Source: Gammaproteobacteria bacterium (GTDB taxonomy: Bacteria; Pseudomonadota; Gammaproteobacteria; GRL18). From it: 53,080 nt of DNA. Shown here piece after piece: positions 44,456-53,080 of the stretch (positions are counted from its first letter, which is position 1; each line of letters begins with the position of its first letter). The position numbers and the translations under genes are program-made. The notes beneath the pieces are model-generated. The model saw only the letters and a program-made list of their open reading frames with translations, was not told the DNA's origin and did no database searches. The DNA lies in NCBI GenBank assembly GCA_016744375.1, contig JADGEM010000028.1, forward strand, positions 1 to 53,080, in the 5' to 3' direction.

Positions 44456-45664
44456 TCAGATTAAACTGCCAAGACCTCTATGCAAATCATTCTGAATATC
44501 CTCTATGGATTCCAATCCAACAGCAATGCGCAGCAAGCCATCACTAATACCTGTTTTTTCTCGTTCCTCAACAGGCACACGACCATGAGTTGTGGTCGCC
44601 GGGTGAGTAATGGTGGTTTTCACATCACCAAGATTTGCAGTAATCGAAAGCAGACGAGTCTTATCAACAACCTGCCAGGCCAGTTCTCTGCTGTTATTTT
44701 TCAATTCAAATGATAATAAACCACCAAACGCACCTTGTTGTTTTACGGCTAATTTATGCCCGGGATGGTTTTCAAGCCCAGGATAATAAACGTTGCCAAC
44801 CGCGGGATGCTGCTCTAACCAGAGAGCCAAAGTCATTGCATTGTCACAATGTGCTTTCATCCTCAAGTTCAAAGTTTCCAGACCTTTTAAAAAAATCCAG
44901 GCATTAAAGGGACTCATCGTTGGTCCTGTGGTTCTCAGGACACTATACACTTCATCACCAACCAACTCTTTAGTTCCCAGAACGGCACCGCCGATGCCCC
45001 TGCCCTGACCATCAAGATATTTTGTTGCAGAATGGATCACAATATCAGCACCAAGAGAAAGTGGTTTTTGTAATGCCGGCGTACAAAGACAGTTATCAAC
45101 AACCAGCAGGCAGTTATTCTGATGAGCCAGCTCTGCAAGTTGTTTAATGTCTGCAATTTCAACAAGAGGGTTGGATGGTGTTTCAAGAAATAAAAACCGT
45201 GTATTATCCTGAATAGCGGCTTCCCAGGAACTCATATCCGTTAAATCAACATAGGTGGTTTCAACCCCAAATCGAGACATAAAATTATTAAATAAAACCA
45301 CAGTCGAACCGAAAATAGAACGAGAAGAAACAATATGGTCTCCGGTTTTAAGCAGTCCCAGACAGGTACTCATAATAGCCGCCATACCCGAAGCGGTGGC
45401 AACACAACTCTGTGCCCCTTCCAGAGCTGCCAGACGGTCCTCAAATGTTCTCACCGTAGGATTGGTAAAACGTGAGTAGATATTACCCGGCTCATCACCG
45501 GAAAAACGTGCTGCAGCCTGAGCTGCCGAAGCGTACACATAACTTGATGTGGGAAATATTGCCTCATCATGTTCCGCTTCGTGGGTTCTCTGGTAACCTG
45601 CTCTTATAGCAAGAGTATCAAATCCAAGTTCTGCCTGAAAAGCAGAAAGGTCATCGCCGTTCAT
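44456..45664 (-). CDS. metZ: O-succinylhomoserine sulfhydrylase
   Basis: 402 residues, Cys/Met-metabolism PLP enzyme. Motifs: YSRFTNPTVRTFEDRLAALEG near the N-terminus, FLETPSNPLVEIADI, VVDNCLCTPALQKPL, the PLP lysine in HSATKYLDGQGRGIGG and a C-terminal KTTITHPATTTHGR. The C-terminal LRIAVGLESIEDI is typical. The enzyme makes homocysteine from O-succinylhomoserine and sulfide. MetB/MetC-type paralogues are the alternative, but NAWIFLKGLETLNLRM favours MetZ. It suits a sulfide-rich organism. Confidence 0.88.
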   Translation of the reverse strand: MNGDDLSAFQAELGFDTLAIRAGYQRTHEAEHDEAIFPTSSYVYASAAQAAARFSGDEPGNIYSRFTNPTVRTFEDRLAALEGAQSCVATASGMAAIMSTCLGLLKTGDHIVSSRSIFGSTVVLFNNFMSRFGVETTYVDLTDMSSWEAAIQDNTRFLFLETPSNPLVEIADIKQLAELAHQNNCLLVVDNCLCTPALQKPLSLGADIVIHSATKYLDGQGRGIGGAVLGTKELVGDEVYSVLRTTGPTMSPFNAWIFLKGLETLNLRMKAHCDNAMTLALWLEQHPAVGNVYYPGLENHPGHKLAVKQQGAFGGLLSFELKNNSRELAWQVVDKTRLLSITANLGDVKTTITHPATTTHGRVPVEEREKTGISDGLLRIAVGLESIEDIQNDLHRGLGSLI

Positions 45665-45817
45665 ATCTGTCTCTATCTCTCTCTAACATTAACTCTCTAC
45701 AATACAGCCATTTAAACAATCCAATAGGATAATCCATTTGTCTGGAATTGACCAGAGTCAAATGATTTCTGGTACAATCAAAGTATCATAATTTATGAAT
45801 AATTTTTTTAAAATAAG

Positions 45818-45883
45818 TTAAACATTGGTTAAACATTGGTTAAACATTGGTTAAACATTGGTTAAACATTGGTTAAACATGAG
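45818..45883 (+). repeat. 11-bp tandem repeat in the tdh leader
   Basis: TTAAACATTGG repeated five times exactly (45818-45872) plus a sixth imperfect copy (TTAAACATGAG). It ends 7 bp before the tdh ATG. The 11-bp period is one helical turn and shifts frame at each unit, so it is not coding. Confidence 0.9.
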
Positions 45884-45890
45884 TTAAAAA

Positions 45891-46931
45891 ATGAACACAA
45901 TGAAAGCACTGGTAAAAAAACACACCAAAGAAGGTTTATGGCTGGAAGATGTAGCACTTCCTGAAGTGGGCAATAATGATGTTTTAGTTAAAATTCAAAA
46001 AACAGCCATTTGCGGAACTGATGTCCATATCTACAACTGGGATGCCTGGGCACAAAAAACCATCCCTGTTCCTATGACTATCGGACATGAATTTGCTGGT
46101 GAGATTGTTGAATTAGGTGCCAATGTCAGTGAGCTTGCCGTCGGAGATATTGTTTCAGGGGAAGGACACATTGTCTGTGAACGTTGTCGTAACTGTTTGG
46201 CTGGTCGACGTCATCTGTGCCCGAACACTATTGGTATCGGAGTCAACCGAACCGGTTGTTTTGCAGAATACTTGTCCATTCCAGCTAAAAATGTGTATCG
46301 CCCTAATTGTAAAATCCCAACTGAAATTCTTGCCTGCTTTGATCCATATGGCAATGCGGTGCATACCGCACTTTCATTTAATATGGTGGGTGAAGATGTG
46401 TTAATCACTGGTGCTGGTCCTATTGGCATTATGGCTGCTATGGTGGCCTCACACAGCGGCGCTCGAAATATTATTATTACCGATTTGAACCAATACCGTC
46501 TTGATCTGGCTAAGACAATTGTCCCGAAAGCCATCCCTCTCAATGTCAATGACGATCCAATTACCAAAGAATTTATGCGGGATCTGGGCATACTTGAAGG
46601 CTTTGATGTGGGTATGGAAATGTCCGGCTCACCTCATGCTTTTCGAGACATGTTGAGCAATATGATTAATGGCGGTAAGATTGCAATGCTTGCCATTATG
46701 CCGGAGGGAACCGGTATTGACTGGGATCAGGTCGTTTTCAAAGGACTATTTATTAAAGGCATCTATGGCCGGGAAATTTTTGAAACCTGGTATAAAGGCA
46801 CTATGATGTTCCAAAGTGGCATTCCTCTGGAAAAAATTATTACACATCGATACCATTATAGTGATTTTCAAAAAGGTTTTGATGTCATGCGTTCCGGACA
46901 GTCCGGCAAAGTCATACTGAGTTGGGATTAA
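45891..46931 (+). CDS. tdh: L-threonine 3-dehydrogenase
   Basis: 346 residues, zinc alcohol-dehydrogenase family. Catalytic Zn ligands are in [14 protein letters not shown] and GHEFAGEI; structural Zn cysteines are in [15 protein letters not shown]; the NAD-binding motif is [11 protein letters not shown]. The enzyme oxidises threonine to 2-amino-3-ketobutyrate, the substrate of the enzyme encoded next. A start three codons later (MKALVKK) is equally plausible. The leader carries an unusual 11-bp tandem repeat. Confidence 0.95.
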   Translation: MNTMKALVKKHTKEGLWLEDVALPEVGNNDVLVKIQKTAICGTDVHIYNWDAWAQKTIPVPMTIGHEFAGEIVELGANVSELAVGDIVSGEGHIVCERCRNCLAGRRHLCPNTIGIGVNRTGCFAEYLSIPAKNVYRPNCKIPTEILACFDPYGNAVHTALSFNMVGEDVLITGAGPIGIMAAMVASHSGARNIIITDLNQYRLDLAKTIVPKAIPLNVNDDPITKEFMRDLGILEGFDVGMEMSGSPHAFRDMLSNMINGGKIAMLAIMPEGTGIDWDQVVFKGLFIKGIYGREIFETWYKGTMMFQSGIPLEKIITHRYHYSDFQKGFDVMRSGQSGKVILSWD

Positions 46932-46952
46932 CTTGAAGTTACAGGTAAAGAT

Positions 46953-48143
46953 ATGAGTTTTAAAAAAGCAAAAGAAGGCTTGAGCAACGATCTGGCTGAA
47001 ATAAAAGCCGCAGGTTTATGGAAAAAAGAACGTATTATTGCTTCTGAGCAAAAAAATGATATTACCCTGTCTGACGGCAGTCAGGTCATTAACATGTGTG
47101 CCAATAACTATCTGGGGCTAGCTAATAATCCTCAGATTATTCAGGCAGCAAAAGAGAGTTATGATCAATGGGGATTCGGCCTCTCCTCTGTGCGTTTTAT
47201 CTGCGGCACTCAGTCTATTCATAAAACTCTAGAAGCCAAAGTAACTGAATTTCTGGGCATGGAAGACACCATATTATATGCAGCATGCTTTGATGCTAAT
47301 ACTGGCTTATTTGAAACTATTTTAAATAAAGACGATGCAATTATTTCTGATGAACTCAATCATGCATCCATTATAGATGGGGTTCGTTTGTGTAAAGCCA
47401 CCCGGTATCGCTATAAAAACAACAATATGTCAGATTTAGAGGACAAATTAAAAGAAGCTCAAAATACTGGTGCCCGTAGAATCTTAATCACCACTGATGG
47501 TGTTTTTTCTATGGATGGCAGTATCGCACAATTAGACAGAATCTGTGATCTGGCTGATCAATATGATGCCATGGTCCATCATGATGACTGTCATGCTGTT
47601 GGTTTTATGGGTAAAACGGGTCGTGGAACCCATGAATATCACCATGTCATGGATCGGGTTGATATTATTACTGGAACCTTTGGTAAAGCTCTGGGTGGTG
47701 CATCGGGCGGTTATACATCAGCTCGAAAAGAGATTGTAGAGCTATTACGTCAGCGCTCCCGCCCTTACCTGTTTTCTAACTCACTGGCTCCTTCAATTTG
47801 TGCAGCAACACTCAAAGTTCTGGAAATGCTCAGCGCTTCAACTGAACTCAGAGATCGTTTAGAGGAGAACACCCATTATTTTCGTTCCGGCATGAAAGAG
47901 GCAGGTTTTGATATATCGCCAGGTAATCACCCTATCGTCCCAGTGATGTTGGGCGATGCAAAACTGGCTCAGGAGATGTCACAAAAATTGCTAAGCCGCG
48001 GTATTTATGCCATTGGGTTTTTCTTCCCTGTGGTGCCTAAAGGCAAAGCGAGGATAAGAACCCAGATTTCAGCGGCACATACTAAAGATGATTTAGATAA
48101 AGCCATTAAAGCCTTTGCTGAAACCTATGCAGAGTTGAGATAG
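46953..48143 (+). CDS. kbl: Glycine C-acetyltransferase (2-amino-3-ketobutyrate CoA ligase)
   Basis: 396 residues, alpha-oxoamine synthase family (PLP fold type I). Motifs: [14 protein letters not shown] near residue 50, [38 protein letters not shown] and the PLP lysine in [17 protein letters not shown]. It cleaves 2-amino-3-ketobutyrate to glycine and acetyl-CoA. The tdh-kbl order with a 21-bp gap is the classic operon. Confidence 0.95.
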   Translation: MSFKKAKEGLSNDLAEIKAAGLWKKERIIASEQKNDITLSDGSQVINMCANNYLGLANNPQIIQAAKESYDQWGFGLSSVRFICGTQSIHKTLEAKVTEFLGMEDTILYAACFDANTGLFETILNKDDAIISDELNHASIIDGVRLCKATRYRYKNNNMSDLEDKLKEAQNTGARRILITTDGVFSMDGSIAQLDRICDLADQYDAMVHHDDCHAVGFMGKTGRGTHEYHHVMDRVDIITGTFGKALGGASGGYTSARKEIVELLRQRSRPYLFSNSLAPSICAATLKVLEMLSASTELRDRLEENTHYFRSGMKEAGFDISPGNHPIVPVMLGDAKLAQEMSQKLLSRGIYAIGFFFPVVPKGKARIRTQISAAHTKDDLDKAIKAFAETYAELR

Positions 48144-48206
48144 AGCATTAATTTAGGCCAACACATAACAAAAGGTGTAAACATCTGCAATTATTACTAC
48201 AGTTAA

Positions 48207-49796
48207 CTACACTTTGAATTGCCCGACCAAATCTCTCAGTTGAGTGCTGAGCTCATTGAGTTCTTTGGTTGATGCAAACGTTTGTTCGGCACCTGAAGCC
48301 GTCTGTTCGGAAACCGTCTGGATATTACAGATGTTGCCATTAATATTTTCAGCTGTGGCGGCTTGTTGCTCAACGGCAGTGGCTATTTGGGTATTCCACT
48401 GGAGAATACTATCAACAGATTTGTTAATGGCATCGAGTGATTGACCTGCTTGCTCTGCTAAAGTCACCGTATTTTCAGTTTTTTCTCGGCTTTGTTGCAT
48501 GACATTAACAGCCTGTCCTGCTCCGCTTTGTAAGGTATCAACCAACGCCTCAATTTCAATAGTGGATTCCTGTGTCCGTTGAGCAAGGGTGCGTACTTCG
48601 TCGGCCACTACAGCAAATCCTCGCCCCTGCTCACCAGCCCGAGCAGCTTCAATTGCTGCATTGAGTGCCAGTAGATTAGTCTGTTCTGCAATGTTTTTTA
48701 TAACATCAAGAACAGTGCCAATATTTTCACTGTCATGTTTGAATTTTTCAATGGCATTGGCTGCGCTCTGAACACCACCTGCCAGGTCATTAATTGCTGT
48801 AATTGTTTGGCTGACAACCTGACTTCCGCTCAATGCTTCTTTGTTACCAGTGTCTGCGGAATCTGATGCATACTGAGCATTAGACGCCACTTCATTAACT
48901 GTGGCAGACATTTGGTTCATGGCAGAGGCAACCTGCATAATATCATCAGATTGTTGTTTAACCCCATTACTGGTTTGTTCTGTGATGGCTGAAAGTTGTT
49001 GTGCTGATGAGGCCAGTTGATTCGATTTTTGGATCACTTCAGAAACAATATCAGACATATTATCAATTAGTCGGTTAAAAGCAGCGGCCAAAGTACCGAC
49101 TTCATCATTGGATTGTATCTCAGCTCTTTGAGTAAGATCACCGCTTTTTTCAATGGATTCAACAGTTTTTGTCAGACTGACAAGCGCACGACTAATCAAA
49201 TTAGCAAGGAATAAGGACATTCCCACGCCAACAATTAACATAGCAGCTAATAATAAGTAAATTGAGAAACTGACATTCTTATTTGATTGATGGACTGCCT
49301 CAATAATTTCATCTTGTTTTTGTTTATGGATACGATATTGTTTTTGTAAAGCAAGCATTATTATTGATGAAGTTTTAATTGACTGATTCAATAATAGACT
49401 GCCTTCCATTTTGTCATCGTTAATAAAGGAAACGACAGCTTGTTTTGTTTGATCGTAGTACTGATTAAGATCGGTTCCTTTCATTTTTATCTCTTCGGAA
49501 ACTGAAGTTTTAAAAAGGTGAGCCAATTCTTTATAGTATTTATCTTGTTGTTCTTTTTTATCATTTTGAAGTAGTATGATAAATTCAGTACTGACCAGAC
49601 GAAATTCGGCAAATAGTCCTTCAATTTTAGAGATTTTTTGCAATGTAATAAAAGATTCTTCTTCCTCAAGCAATAGTTGTTGATTTTTATTCAATTGTGT
49701 CAAAGCATAAATCAAAACGACCAGTAGGATGAGTAGCAAAACACCATTACTTGCAAGAATCTTCTTTCGGATTGTATTTATCATTATAAAGTTCAT
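48207..49796 (-). CDS. Methyl-accepting chemotaxis protein
   Basis: About 529 residues. N-terminal membrane segment ([17 protein letters not shown]), a helical-bundle ligand domain of about 145 residues, a second membrane segment ([20 protein letters not shown]), HAMP ([17 protein letters not shown]) and the signalling domain with hairpin tip [32 protein letters not shown]. The frame begins at a TTG (49808); ATG at 49796 with GGA 7 nt upstream is preferred. It lies 21 bp after the secreted repeat protein gene, so the two are one operon. Confidence 0.93.
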   Translation of the reverse strand: MNFIMINTIRKKILASNGVLLLILLVVLIYALTQLNKNQQLLLEEEESFITLQKISKIEGLFAEFRLVSTEFIILLQNDKKEQQDKYYKELAHLFKTSVSEEIKMKGTDLNQYYDQTKQAVVSFINDDKMEGSLLLNQSIKTSSIIMLALQKQYRIHKQKQDEIIEAVHQSNKNVSFSIYLLLAAMLIVGVGMSLFLANLISRALVSLTKTVESIEKSGDLTQRAEIQSNDEVGTLAAAFNRLIDNMSDIVSEVIQKSNQLASSAQQLSAITEQTSNGVKQQSDDIMQVASAMNQMSATVNEVASNAQYASDSADTGNKEALSGSQVVSQTITAINDLAGGVQSAANAIEKFKHDSENIGTVLDVIKNIAEQTNLLALNAAIEAARAGEQGRGFAVVADEVRTLAQRTQESTIEIEALVDTLQSGAGQAVNVMQQSREKTENTVTLAEQAGQSLDAINKSVDSILQWNTQIATAVEQQAATAENINGNICNIQTVSEQTASGAEQTFASTKELNELSTQLRDLVGQFKV

Positions 49797-49816
49797 TGTT
49801 ATATCCAAATAATGGG

Positions 49817-50815
49817 TTAAAGAGTATTGATTAATCGTTCAAGCATATAATCAATATGCTTAAAAACTTGATAAACATCAGAAGGTGTTTTTCCAGTTGC
49901 AATTTTGACATTATTGGTTGTGCTGCTGATCTTTAAAGGTCTTTTAAGCAGGTTTAATTCAGCAATAATAAACTGTGTCTGTAAAAAGGCATCAATGGGT
50001 TTTATTTTTTCATAATCGCTTATTGATGGAATGGTTATTTCAGGAAGGTTATTACTTTTTCTCAGGATATTTAATTTTTTTCGCACTTCAAATGCTATTT
50101 GTATAACATCGCTTGGCTTTTTACCCGCTTCCAGAGCTGAGATAACAGTTCCATCAGGATGCATGCCATAAATTGCAGTGATCAAAAGACGTTTTTTTTG
50201 CTCTTGTTTATTATCAATTCGTTTTGACATTAATAGCAGTGTGTATTGCAAATCTTCTTTTGCCCGAATGATGTGAGAATAAACTTCATTGGGGCTGATC
50301 TTTTCTTTACCATTTAATCGGTTCAGCTTGTAATACAATTCAAAGAGTTCCTGATAAACTTCAGCAGGTGATTTTCCATCATGCTTATTCATTGAAAAAT
50401 CAATATAGCCCCCCTGGTCTTGATAAATGCCTTCCAGATCAGCGATAACTAATTGAGTCAGGAAATAGACATCTGTTGGCGTGTATTCAATTGGCGTCGA
50501 GATAGCAAGTGGTGGAGGATTACGATTATTTTTAATGGCATAATGATACAGTTCGCTTAGAACCGAAACTTGTAATTCATACACATGCATTGGTTTAGTA
50601 TCTTTTTCTTTTGATGCAGGGATCTTAATATTGGAAATATTTTTAGAGAGTAATAGCTGGTCAAGAATATGATTAGAATACTCAACACCTGAAAATACAT
50701 CATTTGGTGTATATTTTTGTATGGCATGAACATGGCTCACACACAAAAAACTGGCAAGTAATAATATTTTTATAATTCCAGCACATCTTAATAACTTTAG
50801 CTTTGAAGTTAGCAT
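49817..50815 (-). CDS. Secreted protein with eight P-x-[DE]-V-[YF] repeats, upstream of chemoreceptor
   Basis: 332 residues. A signal peptide ends VSHVHA. About eight degenerate units of 30-40 residues follow, each beginning P-x-[DE]-[VA]-[YFI] and continuing as a helix: [77 protein letters not shown] and [11 protein letters not shown]. Several units end in a Leu-rich helix (for example LIERLINTL-type). It looks like an all-helical periplasmic repeat protein. Its operon with the chemoreceptor suggests it presents a ligand to, or acts together with, that receptor. Confidence 0.75.
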   Translation of the reverse strand: MLTSKLKLLRCAGIIKILLLASFLCVSHVHAIQKYTPNDVFSGVEYSNHILDQLLLSKNISNIKIPASKEKDTKPMHVYELQVSVLSELYHYAIKNNRNPPPLAISTPIEYTPTDVYFLTQLVIADLEGIYQDQGGYIDFSMNKHDGKSPAEVYQELFELYYKLNRLNGKEKISPNEVYSHIIRAKEDLQYTLLLMSKRIDNKQEQKKRLLITAIYGMHPDGTVISALEAGKKPSDVIQIAFEVRKKLNILRKSNNLPEITIPSISDYEKIKPIDAFLQTQFIIAELNLLKRPLKISSTTNNVKIATGKTPSDVYQVFKHIDYMLERLINTL

Positions 50816-51290
50816 TATTTATTACCATGAATGTTAAAAAAGAATAATTGATAATTCTTTTATTAATTAATAGTTACAGCTCAATAGAGACTATTATTAT
50901 ATCAATCGGCATAATTTATAATTACTTTAATTAATATCACTGATATGGCTGAAATATAGGTTAAGAAATAATAATTATCAAGAAATTAATTAGATTTAGT
51001 TTGTTCAAAAACACCTAATAATACTATGGTTAATAGGTATAAATGAATAAGGGTAAGTCACTGCGGACATTTTGTTTGAACTTATCAATCATTAACTACA
51101 GCTTGAAATAAATCCATATATTTTATTATTTTCTTCCTTTAAAAAGAGGTCTCTAAATTATTTACAACATTTACCATAATTATTTAAAATTTTATTTTTC
51201 ACATGCTTCAAACATATTTATCTGATGCAATTCGGTTATATGGAGAACCATTGCATGTTGTTATGTATTTTCATCTCCGTGTAAATTTTC
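50816..51290. other. AT-rich intergenic region
   Basis: About 475 bp, no gene or RNA seen. It should contain the promoter of the repeat protein/chemoreceptor operon. Confidence 0.5.
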
Positions 51291-51827
51291 TTACCAATAT
51301 TCAGGTTTGTTGAGAGCTTCTACACAATACGAATCACCTGTAATTGGTTCAATTTCATCACTAACCAATGATTGACCAAGCCATCCTTCCGGGTATGTTA
51401 ATGTTAAGGGGGCTTTTGCTAGTTTTTCAGTAACAAGGCTAAAACCAACTTTCGAGTAAAACTTAAGATCACCATAGGTAAAGACTAGCCCTACTCCATT
51501 TTCTTTTAAGTGATGGATGCCAAAGTTAATCAACTTCTGACCAATTCCTTGTCTTTGGTAACTTGTATGTATAGCTACTGGAGATAAAAGAAAAACATTA
51601 ACCTCACTTTCAAATATCAGCCTGGTAAAAAATATACTACCGATGATTTTCTTATTTTCTATGGCAACAAACCCATAAAGATCTTGAACACCAGTGCCTG
51701 TCATTAAGTCATAAACCAGGTTTCCTATCAACACGCCTTCTGACTGCCCTTCTGAGTCTGAAAAGACCTTAGTAAAGAGTTGTTTAATTTCTTCAATATT
51801 GCTTGAACTGTATGATAAAAAAATCAT
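51291..51827 (-). CDS. GNAT-family N-acetyltransferase
   Basis: 178 residues. The acetyl-CoA-binding motif A is present (LLSPVAIHTSYQRQGIGQKLINFG), preceded by the typical strand VAIENKKIIGSIFFTRL and followed by the GLVFTYGDLKFYSKVGFSL block. GNAT proteins acetylate amines, but the target cannot be told from sequence. The closest general type is the predicted YjgM/YhbS-like acetyltransferase. Stand-alone gene, minus strand. Confidence 0.85.
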   Translation of the reverse strand: MIFLSYSSSNIEEIKQLFTKVFSDSEGQSEGVLIGNLVYDLMTGTGVQDLYGFVAIENKKIIGSIFFTRLIFESEVNVFLLSPVAIHTSYQRQGIGQKLINFGIHHLKENGVGLVFTYGDLKFYSKVGFSLVTEKLAKAPLTLTYPEGWLGQSLVSDEIEPITGDSYCVEALNKPEYW

Positions 51828-51916
51828 TTATTCACCTTCGCACAGGGATTCATTAATATATTATTCCCAAAGTCATCTTATCTCCTGGGTGTTTTAATTG
51901 TAGACAACAGCCAATA

Positions 51917-52981
51917 TTAACCCCTTTGTTTGATTGGTATAATAAAACTAAAGACAGTACCGCCATCAGGATGATTTTCTGCCCATATTTTACCTGAATG
52001 TAAACTTATAATTTCCTCACTTATTGGCAAACCTAAACCTGTTGATTTGGTCGTTTCAACTTCAGAATTAGAACTTTGTTCAAATTTATTAAAAATTAAT
52101 TTTAATTCACCTTCTGGAATCCCCCCACCAGAATCTTTCACCGAAAAAAGGAATGCTGGTATTTTCGCATTATTATTTTTTAATTCTGCATGACTGATAG
52201 TAATATAAATTCTATTACCTTCAGGGGTAAATTTAATTGCATTGGAAAGCAAATTAGTAATTACTTGACCTATTCTTACATTATCAAAAGAACCATCTCC
52301 TGTAATATTCTCTTTAACAAAAATAATTTTTATATTGAGTTCATCTAAACGTGCTTGTTGCTCAGCAACACAATTCCTGGCGGTTTCATCTAATGAGCTT
52401 TGAGTATATTTTATGTCCATTTTCCCGGATTCGAGTTTTGCCAAATCAAGTAAATCATTGAGAAGTACTAATAAGCGATCAGCACTGATCTTTATATTTC
52501 CAAAATATCTAATATTTTTCTCTGGTGTTGATTTATCAATTCTTTTTAGCCCCATGTTTGCATAGCTTAAAATACCATGCATTGGTGTACGTAGTTCATG
52601 TGACATAGTGGCAAGAAATTCAAATTTTGATTTATTTGCTGATTCAGCCTGTTTTTTTGCAAGCATCAAAACTTCATTAAGATCGGAAAGTTCATAAAGA
52701 TCCTGTATGTATTTTCTTCCAAAAAACAGGAGTAAGAATAAAAATGCCAGCGCTCTGAGAATGTGCCATAACCACCAATTAGCATCCCACAACACTGATA
52801 ATTCAAATAATAAACCCGCTAAACCAAAGAAAATAAAATGATTTGAAAAGTAAAAAGAGGAGGTGTAAGTTTGACGATAATATTCTAATGTAAAATAGCA
52901 CCATGCAACAATAAACCCAAGACCTCCCAACATATTTAGAAGTTTTGCACTCAAGGTAAAATGATTATTGCTATCAAGCAT
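51917..52981 (-). CDS. Membrane sensor histidine kinase (orphan)
   Basis: 354 residues. Three to four N-terminal hydrophobic segments within about 95 residues replace a periplasmic sensor, so it probably senses a membrane or intramembrane signal. Then HisKA (LATMSHELRTPMHGILSYANMG) in pieces and HATPase (NLLSNAIKFTPEG, DSGGGIPEGEL, STGLGLPISEE). No response regulator is adjacent in the window. It resembles the kinase at 377-1909 closely in the HisKA and N-box region (DLLDLAKLESGKM versus DLLDLSKLESGRM), so the two are paralogues. Confidence 0.88.
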   Translation of the reverse strand: MLDSNNHFTLSAKLLNMLGGLGFIVAWCYFTLEYYRQTYTSSFYFSNHFIFFGLAGLLFELSVLWDANWWLWHILRALAFLFLLLFFGRKYIQDLYELSDLNEVLMLAKKQAESANKSKFEFLATMSHELRTPMHGILSYANMGLKRIDKSTPEKNIRYFGNIKISADRLLVLLNDLLDLAKLESGKMDIKYTQSSLDETARNCVAEQQARLDELNIKIIFVKENITGDGSFDNVRIGQVITNLLSNAIKFTPEGNRIYITISHAELKNNNAKIPAFLFSVKDSGGGIPEGELKLIFNKFEQSSNSEVETTKSTGLGLPISEEIISLHSGKIWAENHPDGGTVFSFIIPIKQRG

Positions 52982-53080
52982 CCCTAAATAGCTGATCCAA
53001 AATGGTGCGCACTTTATAATTTCTGTTGTTGTACTTGTGAGCCTGGAAACGGTGATACGTTATTCATAAAGAGTCTGACA

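Overview
The window reads as chromosomal DNA of an AT-rich, chemolithoautotrophic, sulfur-oxidising gammaproteobacterium, free-living or symbiotic. The reasons are a sulfide:quinone oxidoreductase-like flavoprotein, a proteobacterial phosphoribulokinase (Calvin cycle), several periplasmic multihaem cytochromes, sigma-54-type regulation, an MgtE transporter, and MetZ and Tdh/Kbl amino-acid genes. I cannot name a genus; a Beggiatoa/Thiothrix-like or thiotrophic-symbiont relative is a guess.

Layout. 1-3330: an orphan histidine kinase behind a ModA-like (molybdate-binding) periplasmic protein, then an empty AT-rich stretch. 3333-4586: a glycosyltransferase and a RatA/COQ10-like START protein. 4836-10626 (minus): a six-gene respiratory operon of monohaem cytochrome, tetrahaem cytochrome, FeS protein, NrfD/PsrC membrane subunit, RquA-like rhodoquinone-forming enzyme and SQR-like flavoprotein. 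11273-15050: hypotheticals and a PAS-GGDEF diguanylate cyclase. 15258-18553 (minus): a two-component system whose kinase has a periplasmic CXXCH haem motif and whose regulator is of the NtrC/sigma-54 class.

18663-26926 (plus) is the most unusual part. Two good sigma-54 promoters (18762-18777 and 19954-19969) are each preceded by the same 13-bp palindrome, TGACA-N3-TGTCA. They drive a secreted repeat protein and then a seven-gene operon: a small secreted protein, a 356-aa secreted protein made almost entirely of Met-Ser-Gly/Met-Asn-Gly repeats, a pentahaem cytochrome, DmsA-like and DmsB-like subunits, a TorD-type chaperone and a monohaem cytochrome c, closed by a clean terminator. The same palindrome lies upstream of the SQR/RquA operon. 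My reading is one haem- or redox-sensed regulon that covers a periplasmic molybdoenzyme system with a methionine-rich partner.

26991-33436: a poly-FeS protein, phosphoribulokinase, two nearly identical elongator tRNA-Met genes bracketing a hemerythrin cassette, and a second DmsA-like gene without its own FeS subunit. 33540-34145 holds eroded NapC-type and ankyrin pseudogenes. 34265-34730 is non-coding, with hairpins and DnaA-box-like sequences. 34870-53080 is mostly housekeeping: a BaeSR/CpxRA-like system with a Spy/CpxP-like protein, PepD, MgtE, DUF1853, MetZ, Tdh-Kbl (with an 11-bp tandem repeat in the tdh leader), a chemoreceptor beside a secreted repeat protein, a GNAT acetyltransferase, and a second orphan kinase related to the one at the left end.
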